DNA from: Hortaea werneckii
Lineage: Eukaryota > Ascomycota > Dothideomycetes > Mycosphaerellales > Teratosphaeriaceae
DNA length: 64,000 nt
NCBI GenBank assembly: GCA_037044905.1
Contig: JBAOKB010000144.1
Coordinates: 1,798,001 to 1,862,000, forward strand
Direction of reading: 5' to 3'
Shown: positions 21,619 through 32,440 of the stretch, one piece after another
Position numbering within the stretch: the stretch's first letter is position 1
Layout of the letters: every line of letters starts with the position of its first letter
Position numbers and translations under genes: made by a program
The notes under the pieces: model-generated
Databases searched by the model: none
Told to the model about the DNA's origin: nothing
Seen by the model: the letters and a program-made list of their open reading frames with translations, nothing else

Positions 21619-22717
21619 TTACGCAGCCTCGGCACGCTCCTCCTCGCGGCCACGGCCGACCTGGCTCTCCTCCTCGTCCTCGTCGTCGTAGGCCTCGCCA
21701 GTCCTGTGCTGGTCAGCTGGGACCCAGAGGCCGGACTCGCGGTCACCACGCATGCTCTGGTCCTGACCGCTCAGGTCGACACCCTCACCGTCGGCACGGT
21801 TCTGGCGGCGGCGCTGGGACAGGGTACGAGTGCGAGTAGACAGCTTAGATGAGACGGCAGCGTTCTGCTCGACCCAGTTGGTGAGGGAGTCCTCGCAATC
21901 CTGGATGATGGCCTTGGAGGCCTCGTAGCCATCGTAAGCGTTGCGAGTCTCGCCTGGGGTGACTGGAGTGTCGTCGACAAGCTCGAGGAGGTGCTTGCCG
22001 AAGCCAGCGATGATGGCGAGCTTCTCGCTGTGCTCGCGGAGAGCATCGAACTGGTAAGTGAAAGCAGCCTTGAGCTTCTCGCGGGTGATGTTGGAGAGCT
22101 GAGCCTCAGCGACGAGCGACTCGGCCTCGGCACGGACAAGCTCCTGCTCAAGAACGACAATCTTGGGGCTGTTGGGCTCCTTGTACTTGAGCTGCGCAAT
22201 CTGGTCGGTGATCTTCTGCTTGCGGTCGCGCGATGGCTGGACGGAAGCTTCGATGTTGCGCACACTCTTGATGGTGACACGGTACTGGTCGTAGCGGTCG
22301 ACGAATTGGTCCTCGAGCTCACCAATCTCGTAGATGAGGACACCGAGCTTGTCGGTGACATCGCTGACATCGTCATCGAGGCCCTCACCCCAGACGGAGA
22401 GCTGCTGGGCGACCTCCATGCGCTCACGGCCGACCAGCTCCATGGAGCGCATGACGTTCTTCTCCATCTTCACGAGCTGCGACAGCTTCTTGGCAAGGTC
22501 AGGGCCGAAGGCGCCGGCAGCAGACCTGCGGAAGTTGTGGCCTGGCAAGCATTGTTAGCAGGGCATTGTGTGAGATCGAAGCCGTCACATTGCACATACC
22601 GAGGTTGGCCTTGCCGAACAGCCTGTTGCCCTTGGTCGAGGACGACGGCGGCGGCGGGTTCTGAATCTGCGACGCCGTCGGGGCGCGCGACTGGCGCATT
22701 GAGTATGTGCGGTGCAT
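21619..22717 (-). CDS. PIL1: eisosome core component Pil1/Lsp1
   Basis: BAR-domain protein that coats and furrows the plasma membrane. Exon 1 is 22717..22600 and exon 2 is 22541..21619, a 58-nt intron, 346 residues. The N-terminus MHRTYSMRQSRAPTASQIQ matches the basic membrane-binding Pil1 start. FRRSAAGAFGPDLAKKLSQL, SMELVGRERMEVAQQLS, and the coiled-coil stretch to HLLELVDDTPVTPGE are the conserved BAR core. The C-terminal tail is acidic and charged, as in filamentous fungal Pil1. It could be the Lsp1-type paralogue; the two are not separable by eye. Ser/Thr near the N-terminus are the known target zone of Pkh kinases in yeast. Confidence 0.96.
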
Positions 22718-24122
22718 GATGGCGGTGTAGTGAGCTCAAAAAGACCTATGGAGTTTGGATGTGTGGTTGCTAGACCGCGACAGAGGAGGCAGTAGAGATG
22801 ATGAGATGTATGCAGAGACTGAGGCGACGAGCTCAGTTAGGGAGGTTGTGTGTGGCTGAGAAGAGCGAGGGAGTGACCACAGGTTATGAACGATGGCCCT
22901 CATCTCCGCGGTTATGACGTTGCGAATGCCCGTGCGGCTGGGAGACCAGTGGCCAGTGCAAGTCGAGGCCCGTGCCATCGTGGGGGATGATCACCTTTCG
23001 GGGTTCTAGATGTGCAACGAGGCGCTATTGATCGTCTGACTAGTTCGTATCTACATCTACACTACGACCGGCCTCGACTCCGGCTGCGAGAATTCACGCA
23101 CAGCATCACGGTCGTAGCTATGTGGTGCAGAGGAAGTCGGTCGGTCCATGGCCAGCATTCGATCTCAATGCTGCCCGACCGTTGCTCTTCAGTCTCCACA
23201 GCAACAATATCTGCACGAAAGCGTCATAGGCCAAACTTTCTGCAATGTCACGCCGTGTCTGTGGCTGCCGGTAGGGCCGCTTGCCAGCGGGTGCTCCGCC
23301 GACCGCAAAGTTCATTTGGCGCGAACCGTGCCATCTTGGAAGATTGAACGCTCACTGGGCAGGATCGAGACCGAGATATGGTCCGGGCCAGGAAATTATG
23401 GCGGGCATGTTATTGTCAGCGTCTTTCGGGGTGGTGCGAGATTAGCATATGATCATGGCGCTATAAAGCCTTTCATCGCACCCACTCGGTTGCGCACGAG
23501 GAAGCAGCTGGCAGTCTCTTGTTGTTGTTGCGGGGAGCAAGAGGTATGGCTGGCTGGCTGGGCATTTGGTCGCACTCTATCTACCCGTTCCTGTCACTGG
23601 ACGATACTGCCACGACGGAAGGATACGTGCATGAATGCGACCTGGTAGCGGCGCGACGGCGTCGCCCATGAGCCTGCGCGGAGGTTGCGACTTCAGCCGC
23701 CTTCTTTTCTAGGCCGGCCTAGGGAAGAGCTGGGGTTGTGTCCTGTCGCACGACTCCTCGAGATGGAGGTTAGGTAGGTATTGTCGTGAGTGTCTTTCTT
23801 TTCGCACGATCTAGCCTGATCTTTTCTCCACCACCTGCACCCTCTTCACATTGCCATTGGAGCGCCACCACCATGCACCACGCGACCGCCGCAGGGATCT
23901 GGGACACCGCGGAAACTCCCGCCAATCTTCCTATGCACGGACCTCATCGCGTCGACTAGCGCGTCTTGCCGCCTGAGGATGTGGTTGATGCCTTGGTTGG
24001 CCACTTGACTGCATTACAGGCTTGACATGTTACTTTAATCCATATCTTGCCTCATCAGATGAGGTTTGGTTGATCGAGGCCGAACCAGACACACCATCAT
24101 TCAGCGAACAGACTCAATCGAG
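22718..24122. other. divergent promoter region, PIL1 / F-box gene
   Basis: 1.4 kb with no supported gene. Open frames here are short and compositionally random. It contains the 5' flanks of both divergent genes. Confidence 0.5.
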
Positions 24123-25678
24123 ATGGCTCTCTTGCAACTTCCGCCCGAGCTCTTGCTCCGCATGTCAGACCACCTCACGACATCTGAACTCGGCCATCTC
24201 AGGCTGACGTGCAAGGCTGTTGAGTCGACCTTGTTCGACACCTTCGCCAAGGAGTTCTTCACAAAGCGTCAGTTCATGGTCGAGCATAACAGCCTCCAAG
24301 CCTTGCTAGACATTGCCAATCACCCAACCCTCTCACAATGGCTCACTCAAGTCATCATTGGATCGGACGTGCTACGTCGTATTGCAAATCCGCCCCGCTG
24401 TTCCTGCTGTCCCGACACCTATCTTGAGAGGCAGACTCTGCTGAATACGGGCATAGCTTGCGACATGCTAGCGGAAGCCTTCTCCAAACTGCCAAACTTG
24501 CAAACTGTCGGCGTAAGTTGATGCGTCATTGTCTTCCAAGGCACGACTGTAAGCACGCTAACGTATCTTTCCAGATAAGGGATTATCATGGAGGCCCTGA
24601 AGGCAGCGGTCGCGAGCGTGATGGGCCCTCTGCCTCATGGAAGAGTTATGGCTGGTCATGCGACTTGTCAGAGGAGGAGTATCAAAATCGAGACGAACTC
24701 CCGCGTCCAACGACTTCATGGAGCCATCCTGCACCACTGCTGCCTCTCCTTCTACAAGCGTTGGGGCGCGCAAAGGCCAGCCCACAGAACTTCGAGGTCT
24801 TCCTGCGCAAAGGCTACAAGCTGGACTCATCGTCTTTCAACGTCTTCAACTGCAGTCTGGCGCCCGCCATTCCTTCAATACTTGCCGGCATACAGCGGCT
24901 AATGCTTTCCATTTCCGAAGTGGACGGTGGGACTAGTATCGCTGGTATTCATAATTACGGGAGGATACTAAGGAATGTTCCCATCATCAAATTTCTCGAG
25001 CACACACCTAATCTGGAATGCCTAAGGCTCAACTTTCTGGGGGACACATCCAGTGCAGACGACGTTTTGGAGTGGCTTGGCCGTCGTCCAGATGAAAAAA
25101 GTTCAAGCTTCGAAGAAAATTTGATCGTCAGCCCTGTACCAGCTGTACAGCTGGACAAGTTGGTTGAATTGGATTTGGGGATGGTGTCAATCCACAACTA
25201 TACTCTGGTGGAAATCGTCACCAAATTCAACTTGAAATCTTTAAACCTCTGGAAAGTTTCGATCAAGGGACCGAAGAACCCTGCTGGGGGCGGAATCAGT
25301 AGTCTCTGGCCGTCGTTTTTCACTACCGTCGCTGACAAACTGCTTTCCAACGCCCTGCAGTCGGTGATGGTAGGCTGGCCGGCCTCACGGGAGTATGAGC
25401 AGAGTAAAGTTGTTGACTTCAAAAACATGCGGTTTGTGATCGATGGCAATCATGACAATTGCAAGCCCGAGAATGTCACGCACATCGTCAAATACCAGGC
25501 TGTGTTTGGTTCCAACATCAAAGACTGGCTGAGGGAGACGGCGACAAAGTTCGTGACGCTTGAGCATGTCAATGATCTGCAAGGCAATGACGGCAGTGAC
25601 TCCGAGGATCTGCATAGTACGGTGGAACTAGAATCTAACGATTTCAGCGATGCAAGCGACATTGATTCGGACATGTAG
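24123..25678 (+). CDS. F-box protein, substrate unknown
   Basis: Exon 1 is 24123..24512 and exon 2 is 24575..25678, with a 62-nt intron carrying a GCTAAC branch, giving 497 residues. The F-box at residues 1-45 begins MALLQLPPELLLRMSDHL, then LGHLRLTCKAVESTLFDTF, the Skp1-binding helix set of SCF ubiquitin ligase receptors. The rest has scattered leucine-rich segments (LECLRLNFLGDT, LVELDLGMVSI, LKSLNLWKVSI) suggesting an irregular LRR-like substrate domain, and an acidic tail ending SDIDSDM. An in-frame ATG exists 57 nt upstream; I chose MALLQ because it begins the F-box directly, in the usual way for fungal F-box proteins. Confidence 0.85.
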
Positions 25679-26124
25679 GAGGGAAAAGAGGGAAAGGACG
25701 GTTGACGCGACTGACTGGGCATTTCATGGCCTGGATGACGTCGAGTGGCTTCTCTCCGTAAGACGCTGCTGCGTCATGACTATAATCTTTGCTGCTTTAC
25801 ACGAGAGATACGATGCAAGAATTACCAGCTTGGGCTCATGGCCTGCTCACACAACAAGCTGGCGGACAAACGAGCCACATTATCCAAACACCGGCCAGCC
25901 TCCCTTTCGGGATTGAGTACATTGGCTCGGAAACCTTGTCGACATACTCATAGTTGCTTTGTTGAGTCAATATAATTAGGTCTTAGGTAGCTAATGACAG
26001 TAATGTACCACATGGCTCGTGGCGCCGACTTCGTGTGTCCAACTCAGAAAACCCACATATAGAACTACGAGACATCATCAGGTTGCTCGAAGTCATCACT
26101 GTAGAAAAGAAAAACCCTTCCTCA
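25679..26124. other. convergent 3' flanks
   Basis: Between the F-box gene (+) and the APC/C activator (-) stops. Nothing else recognised. Confidence 0.5.
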
Positions 26125-28644
26125 TCACCGAATCGCAGATCTCCGCTCCATCTCAAGAGAACACTCCCCCTCCAGGATCTGACTGCCACCTAACCAACCG
26201 CCAGGAGAATCCGACACTTTCTTCTTCCCTTCCGTCTTCTCGGGCCAAATCTCATGGAACTTGATACTGGCGTCGCTCGTGGCCACGACCAAACACCCTT
26301 CCTCCCTCGTCCGCCTCCCGTACCACGGTCTCCCCTCCGCATCGACACGGCCCGCATCACCACTCTGCTTTCCCTCCTTCTTCCCACCGGCCGGACCCTG
26401 CGGGTACGACACAGCATACAGTGCTCGTTCCTCCCCGTACCAGGGGATCCCGACGGCCATCCTGCACGCGGGCCACGTGAACACGGCCACGCGATAGGGG
26501 TGCTCGGGCTGGGCGAAGCCGAACGTCGCGACGATCTCCCGGCGCCTCTTGGACCAGATCAGCGACGTCACTTGCGCGTGGCAGTCGATGGTCGCGAGGG
26601 CTGCGCCGGACAGCGTGTGGAAAAAGTGGATGCAGCGGTCGTTGCTGCCGCCTCCCGCGGCGATGAGGGACGGCTGCCACGGCGCGAAGGCGATGGCTTT
26701 CACGGCCGCGTTGAGGGTGAAGACGTGTTGTTCTTGTCCTGGGACGATGTTCAATACTTCGCCTTGTCCGGTGACGGGTGCGTTTCCAGACGCATCATCG
26801 CCGTTGTGGACGTTGACTGGAGCAGTCCTCTCGCCACCTCGCGATCGGGTCGCGGACTTGAGGATCTTCTTCATCTCAAACAGGAAGAGATGGTTGTCGT
26901 TCCCGCCCGAGGCGAAGAACTCCCCATCTGGACTCCAAGCCAGGCCGCAGATCTGCTGAGCGTGACAGGTGATTCTGGCGAGAAGCGTCATGCTTCCGTG
27001 CCAATTGAACAGGTCTCGCTGGTTCTGGGTGGGCCACTCTACGGCGTACAAATAAACATGCCCTTCTTCGTCCCCGACCAGGAGCTCTTCGGTCGCAACA
27101 GTCATGCATGGTTCTCGTACCGACTGCCTCCGCACAGTATTCGGCCGAAAGCACACGCATGAGATTGGCGAAGGCTGCTCGCTATCAAAGCGAGGGTCTC
27201 TGTCCAAAGGGCTCCAGAGGGTAATCTTGCCATCTGCTCGGCCGATGGCAAGGATTGCAGAACCGCCTTCGATAGAACTGAACGAGATGGACGTCACGTG
27301 TGAGGCGTAGGGTGCGGTAAGCGAGTCCGGTATGTTGGATCGCGAGGTGCCTTTGGATTCTGACCATAGGTAGACATGTGGGCCAAGTCCTACAGCGAGG
27401 CAGGAGGCTGTAGGCGAGTAGGCGAGCAGCGAACAGTAGTAGTCATCCCTTAGCGCCGGCGCATCAAGCACACGGAAGGGAATGAGAGGGACGTCTTTCG
27501 TTTTACGCGGTCGAGTTTTCGTCGGCGAAGATGGGCCCTCGAGCTCCCAAGCACTGTCGCGCCACACCCTGCCACTTGCATGCTGTGGACTTGAATTGCT
27601 CCCTGAGAATCTGGCAGGAGGCGAGCTATGTTCGAGAATCTTCGGACTACGGTCCAAGTCCATGGCTAGCGCCAAGCGCCGGCTGTGCCTCACCTCTTCC
27701 TCAGTGGCCGACGTCTTGCGCAGGAAATCAGCCGTATAGTGCGGCGCACTGGTACCACTTGTTACACGACCACCCCTGCCTGTCGTCGTGCTGGCTACGC
27801 CTTCCGTTACGATAGAGCCACCAACATGCCAGATGGCCCCGTCGCTGGCTGAGCGTTGATCTAACGTCGATGGCATCCCCAAGAGTGTGGCAGATCTACC
27901 GACGTCCCGCGGTCGAGGTGGTGGGCCTCTCAAAGTAGCAAATTGCTCTGCCATTCTGATGCTTCGTCGAGGAGGTGGAGCGAATGGATCCGCTTCGGCA
28001 GAGCCGTGACTGACATAACCTGCAAGTGGAGATGAGCCTGGCGTATTCCTGACTCTGACGAGATTATCTTTCGTCGGTGTCCTAGGCCGACTGCTAATGA
28101 AGCGATCTGGTGTGCGAAGGCCGCCTGTCATCATTCTCCGCTGTCGTGGGGTCGCGTTGCGCTCACAGAAGCTCAACAGAGCGCTCGGCTGCCTCTGCTT
28201 GGTGAGGTTGGACAGCTTTGAAGTCAACTGGCGTGGGAAAGGGAAGGCTGTCGAATGCTTTGCTGGACTTGCAGTTACCAAAGGTGTTTCGTCCGCCGCA
28301 TCAATCGCAGAACCCGGTGACGGCGAGCCTGTCCCGGCCAACGAATGCTCGTTATAGGTGAGAAGTTTCAGCGTCGATTGAACATCCTGCTCGGCGCATA
28401 CACGCGTGTAAGCAGGCGGTGCATATCCTTCTAGGAACGGCGAGTCTTCAGCGCTGCCTCTGTCGCCATCTAATTGTGGGATGACTCTGTCGAGCCTTGG
28501 CAAACGATGTGCTAGAGGACATGATCTTCGATGGCGAAGATTCAGGGCTTGTCGTTGGAGTGTCGTATCCAGGCCGGGCTTCGTCCACATCACTTCCACT
28601 GTCCTGGCGTAGAGGCGATGCTGGGCTGCTCTCGATAGCTTCAT
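26125..28644 (-). CDS. AMA1: Cdc20/Fizzy-family APC/C activator, Ama1-like
   Basis: WD40 activator that brings substrates to the anaphase-promoting complex; the divergence suggests the meiotic Ama1/Mfr1 branch. The open frame has 839 codons. TPDRFISSRPRTPTKDN at 28083..28118 matches the C-box (DRFIPxR) with Ser in place of Pro; an earlier LDRVIPQLD near 28490 is a second C-box-like site. The propeller shows LIPFRVLDAPALRDDYYCSL, SHVTSISFS, CGLAWSPDGEFFASGGNDN (the Cdc20 hallmark) and VTSLIWSKRRREIV. It ends RRSAIR, the Ile-Arg tail that docks on the APC/C. The true start is uncertain: upstream of about 28500 another frame looks more protein-like, so the first 45 codons may not be translated as shown. 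Confidence 0.88.
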   Translation of the reverse strand: MKLSRAAQHRLYARTVEVMWTKPGLDTTLQRQALNLRHRRSCPLAHRLPRLDRVIPQLDGDRGSAEDSPFLEGYAPPAYTRVCAEQDVQSTLKLLTYNEHSLAGTGSPSPGSAIDAADETPLVTASPAKHSTAFPFPRQLTSKLSNLTKQRQPSALLSFCERNATPRQRRMMTGGLRTPDRFISSRPRTPTKDNLVRVRNTPGSSPLAGYVSHGSAEADPFAPPPRRSIRMAEQFATLRGPPPRPRDVGRSATLLGMPSTLDQRSASDGAIWHVGGSIVTEGVASTTTGRGGRVTSGTSAPHYTADFLRKTSATEEEVRHSRRLALAMDLDRSPKILEHSSPPARFSGSNSSPQHASGRVWRDSAWELEGPSSPTKTRPRKTKDVPLIPFRVLDAPALRDDYYCSLLAYSPTASCLAVGLGPHVYLWSESKGTSRSNIPDSLTAPYASHVTSISFSSIEGGSAILAIGRADGKITLWSPLDRDPRFDSEQPSPISCVCFRPNTVRRQSVREPCMTVATEELLVGDEEGHVYLYAVEWPTQNQRDLFNWHGSMTLLARITCHAQQICGLAWSPDGEFFASGGNDNHLFLFEMKKILKSATRSRGGERTAPVNVHNGDDASGNAPVTGQGEVLNIVPGQEQHVFTLNAAVKAIAFAPWQPSLIAAGGGSNDRCIHFFHTLSGAALATIDCHAQVTSLIWSKRRREIVATFGFAQPEHPYRVAVFTWPACRMAVGIPWYGEERALYAVSYPQGPAGGKKEGKQSGDAGRVDAEGRPWYGRRTREEGCLVVATSDASIKFHEIWPEKTEGKKKVSDSPGGWLGGSQILEGECSLEMERRSAIR

Positions 28645-30473
28645 GTGAGCTAGACGCTATGTCCTCGCTCTTGATCTCGATGGCCAGATCTTTTCTCTCG
28701 AAGACGGTTCTTGCTGTGCCTTTCTCTGTATTCTCGGTTCCGTGACCGGACGTTCTGGAGGTGCAATTGCGTCTTTTTGGAGTCTGCAGTTCTAACGGAT
28801 CGGAAACTTGATGCAGGTGATCCTTGTCGCCTGTTCTCGGCCGTGGTAGACTTGTCTGAGAGGTCAAGTTGGCTTGCGTTGGAATGATGCCGTCCGATTG
28901 CATCTGCCCCTTCGCTATCCCTGCTCGTGGCGCTGTCCTTGCTTCCCACTGTGCTTGATGCTTTGAGCATTGGACTTGCCTTGGGACCGGCTTCTTGTTT
29001 GCTTTCCGCGTGACATGGCGTAGTCGTGCAGATCGGCGAGGGCGCCTTCTCTGTCCGCAAAGTACTCTCTGTCTGAGGCTCCGATGCGAGCAGATCAACG
29101 TTTCCGGGGTCGATGTATTCTGGAGTTGGGAAGTAGCATTCATAGACAGGCACCATGAGTGTCCTTCGTTGGTACTGAGGCGGGCCTTGGAACTGATTGG
29201 AGCTTGGTCCGGTGTAGTAGCCGACGGTTTCAGGGATGTATCCCACGAGCTTGTCGTTTGGTCCTGGGTGCATCCCGTTGCCGCCTTCATTCCCATACCC
29301 ATGGCTCCCTTGTGGTACGTCTGATATGTGACGCGAGCAACAGCGTCTTCTGCTACCATCGACCGACGCTGTGGAACTGCAGCAGCGGCGGCGGCCTCGC
29401 TTCTGCTCTGGCTGACTCGTCGCTCGTGTCGAGGCTTGAGTATTAGGCTTGTTGGTGAGGGCCCTGCTTGTCCAGCTGAGCGTTCCTCCGCTTTCACGCA
29501 TATTGCGTGTCTTCTTGAGGACTTTTTCAGAGGTGTATCGGATGCTGGAGGAGAGGTTCTGCCAGATCCATCTTCGGAGCTTGAGGCGTCGACAGCGCCA
29601 CGTGCCGTATTCAGACCCTCTACTCGAGGCTTGTCGGGCACCTTGTCGACCAGTGCCGGGTTGAGCTGACACTGAACCGGCTGTGGTGCCCTCTCCGGTT
29701 CCGTTCCAATCATCATCATGCCTTTCGTCGTGACTTCGTAGGTTGTCTTCGGTGAGCTTGAAGGAGTGGACGCTGCTTGCACGCCGTTTCTAACCAGCTT
29801 GGGCTCCAGCGACGGCGAAGTCAATCGTCTCGGTTGAGGCGGTTTGATGCAGGTCCGGGGAAGGACCCGCGAGCTCACCGACTTGCTTGACGTGCTTGTC
29901 TCCGAGTTCGAGTTGGCCAAGTTGGCCTTCATCCTGAGAACGGGATTTTCTGTGGGATTCGCCAGCGCTGATGGCAGAGGCTTCATTGTCCCCTGCTCCG
30001 TCGTGCCTGCCCCCGAGGCCACCAACTGCCCTCTTTCTGTCTGTCGGAATACTTTCTGCGAAGCCGAGTTCGTCCTCTTCACCGGTTGGTGCGTCGAAGG
30101 TGTTGAGCCAGCGGGCGACGCCGAAAATACTAAAGGCTCCGACCGCCGCTGCCGTCGCTGGTGCGCTCTTGCGCTGCGACCTGGCATTAAACTTCCTTGC
30201 CACTCGCTGCATCTTGGACCTCCCGGCAGAGCGTGGGGTGGGTTGGCTTGGCCGCGTAGTGAGAACTCGCTTTCTCCGCGCTGGTGACTTCGGTCGCGAG
30301 CCGTACTCTGGTCCTGGCCGTGTCCTTGAGAACTTTCGTCGCTCACATAAGGGGGAAGGGTGCGCTGATTGCCATTTTCGCTCCCGCCGATGGTAGACAT
30401 GTCCCGGAGACCCAGAGAACACAGGGGAGGGATGCCGCCTTGCCTGTGAGTGCAGCAAATCCAGCAGACTCAT
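28448..30473 (-). CDS. disordered Ser/Pro-rich protein, gene model unresolved
   Basis: A protein-like reading begins at MSLLDLLHSQARRHPSP (30473) with a hydrophobic AVGAFSIFGVARWL segment. It probably splices at 29878..29773 (donor GTGAGC, 106 nt) into STPSSSPKTTYEVTTKG. It changes frame near 29300 (a 47-nt intron with donor GTCGGT, or a 35-nt one, would fit) into NDKLVGYIPETVGYYTG and VPVYECYFPTPEYIDP, then returns to the earlier frame near 28750, ending with an acidic Ser/Pro segment and a stop at 28448. No domain is recognised. Composition is low-complexity and basic, with poly-Ala. The 3' end overlaps the start of the APC/C activator. It may be a separate gene, part of the activator, or damaged by indels. 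Confidence 0.4.
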
Positions 30474-30854
30474 CAGGCACCAGCAAGAATTGTGCAGAGC
30501 GCATTAGGTCGTTTATACCGCTCGCATGCTAATTTCAGGCTGGCATGGCTACTGAGAAAGTTAAATGCAAGTGTTTCGTGCGAAAGCCTGGTTGATGTTC
30601 GTCGTTAGTGATGCTGTTGTGTTAGTAGTAGTGGTAATATCAGATGCACAAATGCATGAACAATAACCACAGTCAAACTCATGTGGTTGAAGATCACAGG
30701 ATGAAGATTGAGAGTGAAGCGCGTGATGCGGATCCAGCGTGCTTTCTCCATCTTCATCGCTGTTGCGTGCCTTACGTCTCATTCCCACTGCCTACTTCTG
30801 CGGTCATTACGTTACAGACCACAACACCGGTGCCCCGTCTATAGGTCGTAAGCG
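30474..30854. other. divergent promoter, disordered gene / BET4
   Basis: No gene seen. It contains the 5' flanks of both genes. Confidence 0.5.
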
Positions 30855-32113
30855 ATGGCAAGCGTGAGTATGAAGATGAGCCAGGCGGGAGTAAGAAAGA
30901 GCAAGTGAGGTTGACGGGTCGCGAGACAGCACGGAATTCCCCGCGTTTCGGCCACAGCAGCAGACAGGAGCGAACAGGCAAAGGAGAAGGAGCGGAAGCA
31001 GATTGAGCAGTACAAGTCTTTGGAGAAGGATGTGGGCGATCGCGTAGGTGGTAAATTCAAAGCCTGTACGTGTAGTGAGTTTCAGCGCTGACAGCGTGCC
31101 CAGGTCGTAGCAAAAGACTTCTCTGGCAGCACCCTGCAGGCAATCTCGAATCTCCTGGCACAAAACCCAGAGTACTACACGATATGGAACTACCGACGAC
31201 TCGTACTGCAGGATGCAATGTCCCGCGAGCTCGCTTCGGAGCAAGACCCTGAAAAGAAGGAGAATATAGATGAGAAGGATGTCGCCGCCGCCGAAAAGGC
31301 CGGCTTGACCATACCCCAACGAGAGATCTTGCTCCTGGTCAGAGAAGACCTACAATTCCTCCTACCGCTGCTGAAGCAGTTCCCAAAGTGCTACTGGATA
31401 TGGAACCATCGGTCCTGGCTCCTGGGCACTGCCACCAAGCACCTACCGACCCCGTCGTCGGTGGAGCTCTGGCAAGGCGAACTGGGCCTTGTCACCAAGA
31501 TGCTGGGGCTGACAGTCGGAACTTCCACGGATGGGGTTATAGACGGGAAGTAGTGCAGGAGCTCGAGCGGCTGAGCCAGCGCAGCATGGTGGAAAGCGAG
31601 TTCGAGTACACGACCAAGATGATCAACAGCAACCTGAGTAACTTCTCAGCATGGCATTACCGGAGCCAGCTTATCCCGCGACTGCTGCAGGAGAGAGACG
31701 CCGGGCAGGACGAAAGGAAGCAGATGCTGGACTCGGAGTTCGAACTCATCACTCGCGCTCTCTATACCGATCCCTACGACCAGAGTCTGTGGTTCTACCA
31801 CCAGTACCTGATGTCGACACTCGACACTGAGAACGCGCAATCGGCCGCTATGCTAGAACCGTGCACCAACGCAGATAAACTAGAGTATCTGGAGCAAGAA
31901 CTCGACAGTATCCGAGACATGCTCGACGGCGCAGAAGATTGCAAGTACATCTACCAGGCTCTGCTGGAGTATTCGCGCCGGTACCTGGAGGTCGATGCAG
32001 GGAACCAGAAGGTAACGACTGCGGAGATGACGAGCTGGCTTGCGGAGCTGAGGAAGATTGACCCGATGAGAGAGGGGAGGTGGAAAGATCTGGAGATGAA
32101 GATGAAGCTGTAG
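30855..32113 (+). CDS. BET4: geranylgeranyl transferase type-2 alpha subunit (BET4), one-base frame break
   Basis: Alpha subunit of Rab geranylgeranyltransferase. Exons are 30855..30863 (MAS), 30930..31043 (HGIPRVSATAADRSEQA...) and 31104..32113. A nine-base first exon followed by HGIPR fits the family start. Prenyltransferase alpha repeats are clear: NPEYYTIWNYRRLVL, FPKCYWIWNHRSWLL, DSRNFHGWGYRREVV, LSNFSAWHYRSQLI and YDQSLWFYHQYLM. Between TKMLGL and DSRNFHGW the frame shifts by one base at about 31501..31513; unshifted, it stops at 31551. Conservation on both sides leaves no room for an intron, so one base is missing there. The corrected length would be 377 residues. The gene is essential in yeast, so assembly error is likelier than loss. 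Confidence 0.93.
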
Positions 32114-32440
32114 TACGAGAGGGAGGCGCTGGCTAAACATTGCTCTGAGTCGCCCAGATTGATAGTCATAAAGAGAGTTCATGCAAGCCTTCATCAAATC
32201 TCTCCGAATATCAGATTAGATGTTGAATTAATTCACGCTATCTCGCTGGCTCATCATGAAATATATCAGGTCATAATCTATTGTGCTATTAACGAGATTT
32301 GGCAGCTGTACTGTTACGACCTCAAGAGGTATGTCTCCCCTGTATCCGCTCTAAAAAGAAAAACGCCCTTCGCAATGCAATATGACAGACTTTCCACCTC
32401 TCCCTTTAAACAATCTTCAAACTCCTTGTTGCTTTTAATG
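32114..32440. other. convergent 3' flanks, BET4 and APP1
   Basis: AT-richer than the genes around it; no gene seen. Confidence 0.5.

Noticed and set aside
21991..22719. 242-codon + strand open frame, Leu-rich
   Set aside because: Antisense to the PIL1 BAR domain; its repetitive composition mirrors codon bias of the coding strand.
26254..27162. 302-codon + strand open frame
   Set aside because: Antisense shadow of the WD40 propeller of the APC/C activator; no family resemblance.
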